DNA of 5,436 nucleotides from DATBGO01 sp050011895. Lineage in GTDB: Bacteria > Actinomycetota > Actinomycetes > Streptosporangiales > Streptosporangiaceae. The translations under genes and the position numbers were made by a program. The notes beneath the pieces were generated by a model. The model was not told where the DNA came from. It did not search any database and worked only from the letters and a program-made list of their open reading frames with translations. The DNA lies in NCBI GenBank assembly GCA_050011895.1, contig JBEKIF010000152.1:1-5436 (forward strand), read 5' to 3'. Below are positions 1 to 5,131 of the stretch, in pieces. Every line of letters begins with the position of its first letter. Position 1 is the stretch's first letter.

Positions 1-78
1 GCCTACGACAGCAGTGACTATCTCGAGGGCCTCAAGGCCTTTTCCGAGAAACGCCCGCCGATCTTCCGCGGTGCCTGA
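1..78 (+). CDS. Enoyl-CoA hydratase/isomerase family protein, C-terminal end only (partial)
   Basis: Reading from base 1 in frame, 25 codons precede a TGA stop. The peptide has the pattern YDSSDYLEGLKAF followed by SEKRPPIFRG. This is the usual C-terminal tail of crotonase-superfamily proteins, where an S/D-x-x-EG-x-x-AF segment is followed by EKRPP-x-F and a terminal glycine. Members hydrate or isomerise acyl-CoA thioesters in the cytoplasm, for example in fatty-acid beta-oxidation. The oxyanion-hole and catalytic residues lie upstream of the window and cannot be checked, so the exact reaction is unknown. The gene is cut by the window edge, not visibly by a mutation. No gene follows it on the same strand, so it probably ends its transcription unit. 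The call rests on a short but characteristic tail. Confidence 0.6.
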   Translation, partial: AYDSSDYLEGLKAFSEKRPPIFRGA

Positions 79-155
79 CCCAGCCAAACCCGGAGCGGTT
101 CCAGACCGCCAGGGACAACGCACAAACCGCCCGGAGCCGAAGGCCCCGCACCTGG

Positions 156-171
156 CCCCGGGCTTTCGGGG
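156..171 (+). terminator. Possible weak terminator hairpin after the partial acyl-CoA gene
   Basis: CCCCG and CGGGG form a 5-bp stem around a 6-nt loop (GGCTTT), 78 bases after the stop of the upstream gene. A second CCCCG at 144-148 could pair instead. There is no T-run, which is common for terminators in high-GC actinobacteria but leaves the call weak. The rest of 79-360 shows no convincing gene. Confidence 0.25.
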
Positions 172-363
172 GAATCCGCGCGAGCTCGATCGTTTATCCG
201 CTGACGGGACGGGATCGCGCCCCAGGCCGACGGGGCGCTGACCCAGACGCTGCGGGTAACGGTCCTGGACCGCGGCGTGTCGGCGGCCCCGGAACGGGCC
301 GGTCATGAACATCGTCACCGAGGCACGGCCTCGCCGCGAGGGAGGAGAGAACTCCCCCGCATA

Positions 364-986
364 CGTTAGCGGGGCGGCTGCGTGCAGGGAGCGGTGAGGC
401 CGGTGCTGATTGAAATGGGTCTCGTACTGGTGCAGGACCTGCCGGGGTGGCGTGCTCGATCACGGCCAGGACGTGAGCCTGGGTACCGTCGAGCAGGTCG
501 ACGCTGAAGAAGTCGCACGCCAGGATCGCCTCGGGCTGGGAACGCAGGAACTGCGGCCAGGTTGGCCCGGTTCGTCGCGGCGCGGGGTCGATTCTGGCCT
601 TCTTCAAGATCTCCCACACCGTCGACGCTGAGACCCGCACTCCCAGGCCGGCCAGTTCCCCGTGGATCCTGCGGTAGCCCCATTCGGGGTTCTGCCGGGC
701 CAGCCGGAGGACCAGGGCCCTGATGTTCCGGCGGGTGGCCGGCCGGCCGGTCTTGCCGTGCGTGGACCGCGCTGCCCAGCGGCGGCGGACGATATCTCGG
801 TGCCAGCGCAGGATCGTGTCCGGGATGACCAGAAGCCGCAGCCCGTGGCGGCGGGCTTTTAGTATCACGCCGAGCAGTGCCGCGAGCAGGGCCCGCCCAG
901 TTCAGCTTCGGGCGGCGCGGCTGCCGCCGCTGCAGGACCGCGAGCCGGTGGCGCAGGATCAAGATCTCGGCGGTCTTCCACGTCTC
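364..986 (-). pseudogene. IS481-like transposase remnant (integrase-type, internally deleted and frameshifted)
   Basis: Three minus-strand frames spell parts of one IS481-like DDE transposase. The first (about 986-894) reads KTAEILILRHRLAVLQ...KLNWA, the N-terminal leucine-rich helix. Next to the NWA codons about 5 nt are missing, judged against the usual NWADRALL pattern, and the frame changes. The second frame (about 893-447) runs from ALLAALLGVILKARRHGLRLL through DTILRWHRDIVRRRW, the GRPATRRNIRALVLRLA helix-turn-helix, NPEWGYRRIHGEL, and into the catalytic core with ILACDFFSVDLLDG and VLAVIEHAT. The frame changes again near 446 and jumps straight to the C-terminal QYETHFNQHRPHRSLHAAAPL. 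Over 100 residues, including the later catalytic acidic residues, are gone, so the protein cannot transpose. The extreme N-terminus is also missing. No terminal inverted repeats or target duplication could be recognised. Family assignment is firm; the exact IS name is not. Confidence 0.88.
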
Positions 987-998
987 CTCACGCCGGGG

Positions 999-1268
999 CA
1001 GTGGACCCGCACCGTGAACGGGAAGACCGTCACCAGGCAGCTCACCCCCGCCCAATACCAGGCCTACGCCCCCTGGTTCGCCAGCGCCCGGCGGCTGCGG
1101 AGACAGGCACTGGCCGCTGAGCTCGAAGCCATCTCCCTGCAGGAGATGGCCCGGGCCGAGGGCTGGCCCAAGATCACACCGGGCAGCGCGGCGCCGGCGC
1201 GTACCAGGCTCATCCGGGCACCGAAACCATCTAAACCACCCGAAACGCCGGGAGATCAGCCCGCTTAA
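999..1268 (+). pseudogene. DUF6788-like protein, 3' remnant lacking its N-terminal half
   Basis: The frame ending at TAA 1266-1268 encodes QWTRTVNGKTVTRQLTPAQY, then YAPWFASARRLRR, AELEAISL and AEGW. This is the second half of a small actinobacterial protein family (DUF6788). Family members usually begin with a cysteine-bearing segment followed by HGPYW-x-WTRKV-x-GKTVTR, and end with a helical AELE-x-LSL...AEGW part. Only the part from QWTR onward is present. Immediately upstream the sequence becomes the N-terminal end of the opposite-strand transposase remnant, so the 5' half was lost when that element arrived or was rearranged. No start codon or ribosome site belongs to this fragment. The frame does stay open upstream to 723, but that stretch is antisense to the transposase. 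The function of the family is unknown to me; it often occurs near transposase genes. Confidence 0.6.
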
Positions 1269-1742
1269 CACGGGAACAGCACACCAGAACCGCCCCGGAA
1301 CCGCTGGTCAGCGAGTTTTGTCGGCGGCCCACCAGGAAGTGCAGGTCAGGGGCCGGCCCGCCCTCGATCCAGGCACCAGCACCGGTTCCACTGACCAGCC
1401 CGAACACTGGCGCGACACCGGGGATTTCCCCGCGATCGTAGGTGCACGGGGGGCCCCGCTGAGACGTGTTTACAAATGTGTGACGTTGCCGAAATCCATA
1501 GGTAGCAAAACGGGATGATAGTTGATCATTAGGAACTGGCAGCGCGAGGAAGGACGCTATTCTGTGAAGTCGACAGGGTGCGCTACGGCACCGTGCAGTG
1601 CCGCCGCGGCTTAGCCGGGCGGCCAGGTGCTGCCCGGCACTACAAACCGGGTTTTCCTTCCCCTGGAGCTGGCCGCTCGGTGCTGATCTTGCTGGCTAGG
1701 TTTCGGAGGCTCGGATATCATCGGCGACATCAGCTGCCTGAA
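1269..1742. other. Gene-poor stretch between the mobile-element scar and the pckG leader
   Basis: No frame here has a good start, ribosome site and recognisable product. A minus-strand frame ending at TAG 1231-1233 and open back past 1500 reads protein-like in its middle (PVFGLVSGTGAGAWIEGGP, DLHFLVGR) but has no proper start. It may be gene debris. Bases 1465-1560 are visibly richer in A and T than the flanks. A stem AGTGCCG/CGGCACT (1597-1603 with 1635-1641) encloses a competing stem CCGGGC/GCCCGG (1615-1620 with 1632-1637); no known RNA family is recognised. Confidence 0.4.
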
Positions 1743-1758
1743 TGCGGTCGCGACCGCA
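1743..1758. promoter_or_regulatory. Perfect 16-bp palindrome, candidate operator upstream of pckG
   Basis: TGCGGTCGCGACCGCA is its own reverse complement with no spacer. It ends 18 bases before a CATAAT -10-like hexamer, so it would cover the -35 position of that promoter. A dimeric regulator bound there could repress or, if the poor -35 needs help, activate. The regulator is not identifiable from the site alone. Confidence 0.45.
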
Positions 1759-1776
1759 AGTGTGATCTAGGTCGTG

Positions 1777-1782
1777 CATAAT
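1777..1782 (+). promoter_or_regulatory. Candidate -10 box of the pckG promoter
   Basis: CATAAT matches TATAAT at five of six positions in otherwise GC-rich DNA, 78 bases before the pckG start codon. The hexamer 17 bp upstream (CCGCAA, 1754-1759) is a poor -35, so the promoter would be weak or activator-dependent. Transcription would begin near 1788-1790. Confidence 0.35.
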
Positions 1783-1860
1783 AGGAGCAATGCTGAGTGT
1801 CATTGCCGATGGTGGCAGCTGTCTTAGTTTCCGGTAGAACTCCGACATTCTGGAGGAGAC

Positions 1861-3720
1861 ATGACCGCCACTGCGGTATCATCACGCCCATGTACGTCCA
1901 ACGCGACCCTGAACGCATGGGTCGACGAGATCGCAGATCTTACTGAGCCGGACCAAGTGGTCTGGGTCAAAGGTTCCGACGCTCAGCGCGAGCATCTCAC
2001 TAAGATGCTGGTAGCGCACGGCACGCTCATCTCCCTGAGGGGAGCATTTTCTGGCTCGTACCTTGCAAGGTCCGACCCACGCGATGTGGCACGCGTCGTC
2101 AAGGATACGCACATTTGCAGTCCCGACGACACCGGCCCGCTTACCAACTGGTGGAACCCAGCTGAGGCATTGCCTCAGCTAGAAGACTGGCTGGCTGGCG
2201 CCATGCACGGACGAACAATGTATGTCGTACCATTCAGCATGGGCCCCCTGGGGTCCACTCTAGGACGCATCGCCGTGCAGCTGACCGACAGCCCGTATGT
2301 GGTACTCAACATGCTCACAATGGCGCGTTGCGGCCAGCTGGTACTAGACCAGCTGGGCGCGGCCGGCGCGTTCGTGAAGGCCATTCATTCAGTGGGTGTG
2401 CCGCTCGAGCCTGGACAGGCCGACATGGCCTGGCCGTGCAACCCCGACAAGCTCAGCATCTGCCACTTCCCGCAGCATGAGCTGATCATCAGCTTCGGCA
2501 GCGGGTACGGCGGAAACGCCCTCCTGGGCAAGAAGTGCCTGGCACTTCGCCTGGCGACCGCTCTGGCAGCCGTAGACCCCAAAGGGGCCATGGCAGAGCA
2601 TATGATGATCATCGAGATTACCGAAAACGCCCAGGGCCGGAAGTGGCACGTGTCCGCGGCCTTCCCCAGCGCTTGCGGAAAGACGAACCTAGCCATGCTG
2701 CAAGCGACCATCCCCGGCTACACGGTCAAGACCATCGGGGACGACATCGCCTGGATTCGTCTGGGCGATGACGGCAGGCTGTACGCCATCAACCCCGAGG
2801 CGGGATTCTTCGGAGTCGCGCCCGGTACCGGTCCGGCTACCAATCCAGTGGCTGTGGAGGCTATCAAGAGGGGCAGCCTGCTCACCAATGTGGCCTACAA
2901 CCCGGACTCGGGCGAGGCCTGGTGGCCGGAGTTGTCACCGCCCCCTGCGCGATTGATCACCTGGAAGGGTGAGGAGTGGCTGCGGGAGTCGGGAGTCGAT
3001 GTCGCCACTGCGGTCCATCCCAATTCGCGGTTCACGACGCCGTATGCATCCTGCGACACGGCTGACGTGGCGATCTGGAATAGCCCTGAGGGCGTTCCAC
3101 TCGACGCCATCCTGTTCGGAGGACGTCGTCCGACCACCATCCCGCTCGTGCGAGTTGCGCGAGGCTGGGAAGCGGGTGTGCTGCTCGGCGCCATGATCAG
3201 TTCCGCTACAACGGCAGCGGCTGAGGGCGAGGTCGGCAAGGTGGCGCACGACCCGTTCGCTATGGCCCCGTTCTTTGGTCTGGCGGTGACCGACTACATC
3301 CGCAACTGGCTGCGAATCGGTGCCAAGATCACGGCCGAGCACGGTGCCGACAGGCTGCCGCTGATCGCGGCTGTAAACTGGTTCCGGCGGTCGGAAGAAG
3401 ACGGTCACTTCCTGTGGCCAGGCTTCGGCGATAATGCCCGGGTGATCGACGTTCTTATCCGATACCTCAAGGGGGAAGTGGGTCTGACCGAGACCCCGAT
3501 CGGACTTATCCCAACGCCGGAGGCCTTCAACCTTGACGGCCTAGACGTGACGCCTGCAGACATGGCGGCTCTGACCGCGGTCGAAATCGGTGAGTGGCTG
3601 GCAGAGGTTAATGAGGTCGAGGAGTACTTCCGCAGGACCTTCGAGGACGCTTTCCCCGCGGAACTCCTCGAGCGACTGGCGCAGATGCGCTGCGAGCTTG
3701 AAGCTCTCGTTCGCAGCTAA
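1861..3720 (+). CDS. pckG: Phosphoenolpyruvate carboxykinase (GTP)
   Basis: This cytoplasmic enzyme interconverts oxaloacetate plus GTP and phosphoenolpyruvate, CO2 and GDP, the entry step of gluconeogenesis and an anaplerotic node. The 619-residue product is about the normal length (roughly 600-620) for the GTP family. Visible signatures are HGRTMYVVPF (116-125), EPGQ (183-186), SGYGGNALLGKKC (214-226, metal/substrate loop), H247, the P-loop PSACGKTN with the reactive cysteine (269-276), TIGDDIAW (291-298, metal site), NPEAGFFGVAPGT (311-323), FGGRRP (419-424), the TAAAEG lid (451-456), NWFRR (506-510) and WPGFGDN (519-525). All catalytic landmarks I can place are present, so it is probably active. 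It departs from typical members at PQHELIISFGSGYGG, where most have a PETR-x-IW type sequence, and at MARCG instead of TRMG. The ATG has GGAGG four bases upstream; the stop is TAA followed by an in-frame TAG. It stands alone, flanked on both sides by broken insertion sequences, and uses more A/T-ending codons than its surroundings. A divergent second copy or transferred gene is my inference. Confidence 0.97.
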   Translation: MTATAVSSRPCTSNATLNAWVDEIADLTEPDQVVWVKGSDAQREHLTKMLVAHGTLISLRGAFSGSYLARSDPRDVARVVKDTHICSPDDTGPLTNWWNPAEALPQLEDWLAGAMHGRTMYVVPFSMGPLGSTLGRIAVQLTDSPYVVLNMLTMARCGQLVLDQLGAAGAFVKAIHSVGVPLEPGQADMAWPCNPDKLSICHFPQHELIISFGSGYGGNALLGKKCLALRLATALAAVDPKGAMAEHMMIIEITENAQGRKWHVSAAFPSACGKTNLAMLQATIPGYTVKTIGDDIAWIRLGDDGRLYAINPEAGFFGVAPGTGPATNPVAVEAIKRGSLLTNVAYNPDSGEAWWPELSPPPARLITWKGEEWLRESGVDVATAVHPNSRFTTPYASCDTADVAIWNSPEGVPLDAILFGGRRPTTIPLVRVARGWEAGVLLGAMISSATTAAAEGEVGKVAHDPFAMAPFFGLAVTDYIRNWLRIGAKITAEHGADRLPLIAAVNWFRRSEEDGHFLWPGFGDNARVIDVLIRYLKGEVGLTETPIGLIPTPEAFNLDGLDVTPADMAALTAVEIGEWLAEVNEVEEYFRRTFEDAFPAELLERLAQMRCELEALVRS

Positions 3721-3731
3721 TAGCTTGCGGC

Positions 3732-3814
3732 GCTCGAATACTCGATTGTCGTGTTTCATCCGCACTGTCGCCGACAGGCTGGACACGATGGTGTTGGGCT
3801 CGAATACACGATCG
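3732..3814. repeat. Imperfect 17-bp direct repeats enclosing a stem-loop, downstream of pckG
   Basis: GCTCGAATACTCGATTG (3732-3748) and GCTCGAATACACGATCG (3798-3814) agree at 15 of 17 positions. Between them, TCGTGT (3749-3754) can pair with ACACGA (3783-3788), and inside that CTGTC (3765-3769) with GACAG (3773-3777). The structure begins 12 bases after the pckG stop. It could act as a T-less terminator, or be the decayed end of the adjacent insertion sequence. Confidence 0.4.
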
Positions 3815-3854
3815 CGGTGGTGACCTGCGTCTTTCTGGTAGCGGCCTGGAGCTG

Positions 3855-4303
3855 TCAGGCGGCGATCTGGTACTCGTGTATGAGTCCGCCGAGGACGTGT
3901 TTCGGCTGATCCAGTATTCGGCGAGGTTGATCTCCGTTGGCCCGTTGGGAGCTTGAGCTGGTGCGAGCCGAACTTGACGAGTTCGCCTTGCACGCGCCGG
4001 TGCCCCCACGTCGGATTGTCTGTCGCCATGCGGATCACGAGCTTGCGGATCGCGGCTGCTGTTGGCGGCCGTCCGGGACGCCGCCGGCTGGCGTAGTCCC
4101 ACTTGCGCGCGACCAGTCGCCGGTGCCAGGCGAGCAGCGTGGCCGGGGTCACCGCGAACACCGCGCCCCATCGGCGGTGGGATCAGCCGGGACGGGGCAG
4201 CGAGCCACGGTCGGCCGGCTGGCCGGTACCGGACCCGGCCGGCGTGGCGGCGCAGCACCGCGTTCTCGTGCCTGAGGACCAGGAGTTCGGCATCCTTGGA
4301 CAC
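3855..4303 (-). pseudogene. Second IS481-like transposase remnant (internally deleted and frameshifted)
   Basis: The minus strand begins with a GTG at 4303 and reads SKDAELLVLRHENAVLRR, then RVRYRPA. The frame then slips and continues as FAVTPATLLAWHRRLVARKWDY, GRPPTAAAIRKLVIRMA (helix-turn-helix) and NPTWGHRRVQGELVKFG. Near 3972 it jumps to LAPAQAPNGPTEINLAEYWISR in another frame. After one more missing base it finishes as HVLGGLIHEYQIAA with TGA at 3857-3855. Intact relatives have the whole RNase H-like DDE core, roughly 200 residues, between the GELV and INLAE segments; all of it is absent here. The gene is dead through one large deletion and at least two frameshifts. It resembles the remnant at 364-986 in architecture but is a different element by sequence, and it lies on the same strand. 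A reading frame continuing past 3855 into the end of pckG is chance. The coding frame stays open for some codons upstream of 4303, so the original start may lie further out. Bases 4304-4421 show nothing I can name. Confidence 0.85.
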
Positions 4304-4421
4304 CTTGGTCGGCGGCGCAGCGAACCGAGCGAGCCGGCCACGTCAGCCACTGCCAGGCCCCGGAGCGTCCCTCTCGTATGCGACTGCTGGGTACCCTGGC
4401 GGACCGGGCGGGCGTGGATGT

Positions 4422-4459
4422 GCCTCTTGCCGTCACCGCTAGCGGTGACGGCAAGAGGC
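4422..4459. terminator. 38-bp perfect palindrome, terminator of hsp20
   Basis: The arms GCCTCTTGCCGTCACCGCT (4422-4440) and the exact reverse complement (4441-4459) meet with no spacer. In RNA from either strand this gives a very stable hairpin of up to about 17 bp after a minimal loop. It starts 15 bases beyond the hsp20 stop, the position expected of its terminator. T-rich sequence (GTCTTT) follows only on the plus strand; on the hsp20 strand there is no U-tract, as is usual in actinobacteria. It may also shield hsp20 from the insertion-sequence side. Confidence 0.75.
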
Positions 4460-4474
4460 GTCTTTACCGTGCTG

Positions 4475-4984
4475 TCAGGCGCCGTTCTTGACCGCTGTGG
4501 CTGTTACTGCGGCCTTGCCCTTGCCGGGGCGCACCTGGATGCGCTTGGCCTGCACTTCCTCCGCCTTGGGTACCAGGATCAATAGAACGCCGTCCTGGGC
4601 TGAGGCTTCGATCGCATCGGCCATCACGTGGCTGGGAAGGGTGATCGACCGGCGGAACGCGCCGTAGCGGCGCTCGGCCCGGTGAACCTTCACCCCGGCG
4701 GGCTGGTCCGCGGGGCGCCGCTGACCCTGGATGGTCAGCAGGCCGTCCTCGAAGGTGATCTCCAGGTCCTCGATCCCGACCCCGGGCAGCTCCACGGCAA
4801 CCAGGTAAGCGTCCTTGCGCTCGGAAATGTCGACCGCCGGAGCCCACGCCTGGATGCCCGCAGTGTCAAACTGCTGGCCGAAGCGGCCGGTCAGCCGATA
4901 GCCAGGCATCCCGCTCATCCGCAGCAGCTCATCCTGCGCGCTGCGCAGGTCATCAAACAGATCCCAGCTTGTCATGACTGTCAT
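4475..4984 (-). CDS. hsp20: Small heat-shock protein, Hsp20/alpha-crystallin family
   Basis: The 169-residue product is an ATP-independent holdase chaperone that binds unfolding proteins in the cytoplasm as part of large oligomers. The N-terminal arm (1-45) is variable and begins with an Hsp20-typical SWDLFDDL. The alpha-crystallin domain spans about 46-145, with WAPAVDI (47-53), AVELPGV (63-69), GLLTIQGQRR (81-90), YGAFRRSITLP (107-117) and the family hallmark DGVLLILVPK (131-140). An IQV (149-151) after the domain is the I-x-I-type motif used in oligomer contacts. A lysine/alanine-rich tail follows. The ATG at 4984 is chosen because GAGGGAG lies six bases upstream; a second ATG three codons on has no such spacing. 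The gene has its own promoter, operator-like repeats and terminator, and is transcribed away from the TetR gene. Length is slightly above the usual 140-160. Confidence 0.96.
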   Translation of the reverse strand: MTVMTSWDLFDDLRSAQDELLRMSGMPGYRLTGRFGQQFDTAGIQAWAPAVDISERKDAYLVAVELPGVGIEDLEITFEDGLLTIQGQRRPADQPAGVKVHRAERRYGAFRRSITLPSHVMADAIEASAQDGVLLILVPKAEEVQAKRIQVRPGKGKAAVTATAVKNGA

Positions 4985-5060
4985 GTCGTTCTCCCTCACG
5001 CGTCTCGCCTGGCCGGCGGCCCGGCGACCCGAGAAAAAATGCGGTTCGAGTGAACGACAT
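4983..5060 (-). promoter_or_regulatory. Structured hsp20 leader: 9-nt repeat able to mask the start codon (candidate RNA thermometer)
   Basis: In the hsp20 mRNA, AUGUCGUUC (5060-5052) is perfectly complementary to GAACGACAU (4991-4983), which covers the last base of the Shine-Dalgarno, the spacer and the first two bases of AUG. The 60 nt between them include a GC-rich segment with GCCGG/CCGGC and CTCG/CGAG pairings that could stack inside. Masking of a start site that melts on heating is known for other small heat-shock genes. This sequence matches no thermometer class I know (ROSE, fourU), so the role is inference. Confidence 0.3.
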
Positions 5061-5070
5061 TCGCTTCCAA

Positions 5071-5085
5071 GGTAACACTGTTTAC
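5071..5085. promoter_or_regulatory. Second, imperfect operator-like site
   Basis: GGTAACACTGTTTAC shares AACACTGTT with the perfect repeat at 5092-5106. Five of its seven base pairs are symmetric about C5078. The two centres are 21 bp apart, two helical turns, so dimers would sit on the same face of the DNA. It overlaps the start of hsp20 transcription and any plus-strand -10 at TACGAT (5083-5088). Confidence 0.45.
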
Positions 5086-5112
5086 GATACAGTGAACACT
5101 GTTCACAGTCAA
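5084..5112 (-). promoter_or_regulatory. hsp20 promoter
   Basis: On the minus strand, TTGACT (5112-5107) matches the -35 consensus at five of six positions. Exactly 17 bp later TATCGT (5089-5084) matches the -10 at four of six. The predicted start is near 5077, leaving a leader of about 93 nt before the hsp20 ATG. No HrcA-type CIRCE or HspR-type HAIR element is evident here. Confidence 0.6.
5092..5106. promoter_or_regulatory. Perfect 15-bp inverted repeat, probable TetR-family operator
   Basis: GTGAACACTGTTCAC consists of GTGAACA and its exact reverse complement around a single C. It fills the 17-bp spacer of the hsp20 promoter and lies 25 bases before the divergent TetR gene. A 15-bp site with this symmetry is typical for a TetR-family dimer. 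The simplest reading is that the adjacent regulator represses both itself and hsp20 here. Confidence 0.65.
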
Positions 5113-5131
5113 ACTCACGGGCCGGGGGAGC

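Noticed and set aside
202..330. Plus-strand frame reading GIAPQADGALTQTLRVTVLDRG
   Set aside because: It looks faintly protein-like but follows a stop, has no start or ribosome site, and I recognise no family; probably chance or debris.
723..998. 5' extension of the DUF6788 frame on the plus strand
   Set aside because: This part is antisense to transposase coding sequence and has no DUF6788-like residues.
366..1271. Long minus-strand open frame of about 300 codons
   Set aside because: It mixes one true transposase segment with out-of-frame translation before and after it; the real protein is spread over three frames.
2385..3408. Several minus-strand open frames across pckG
   Set aside because: They are antisense shadows of a clearly coding high-GC gene and show no domain.
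3541..3854. Minus-strand frame continuing from the second remnant into pckG
   Set aside because: It is the read-through of a frameshifted transposase frame into the antisense of pckG, not a gene.
3851..4481. GCTGTCAGGCG occurring at 3851-3861 and 4471-4481, as a possible target duplication or IS end
   Set aside because: Both copies coincide with the stop-codon regions of the minus-strand transposase and hsp20, and nothing around them is shared; probably coincidence.
4062..4585. Plus-strand open frames opposite the second remnant and the hsp20 end
   Set aside because: Arginine/proline/glycine-rich composition typical of GC-rich antisense frames; one of them reads through the terminator palindrome.
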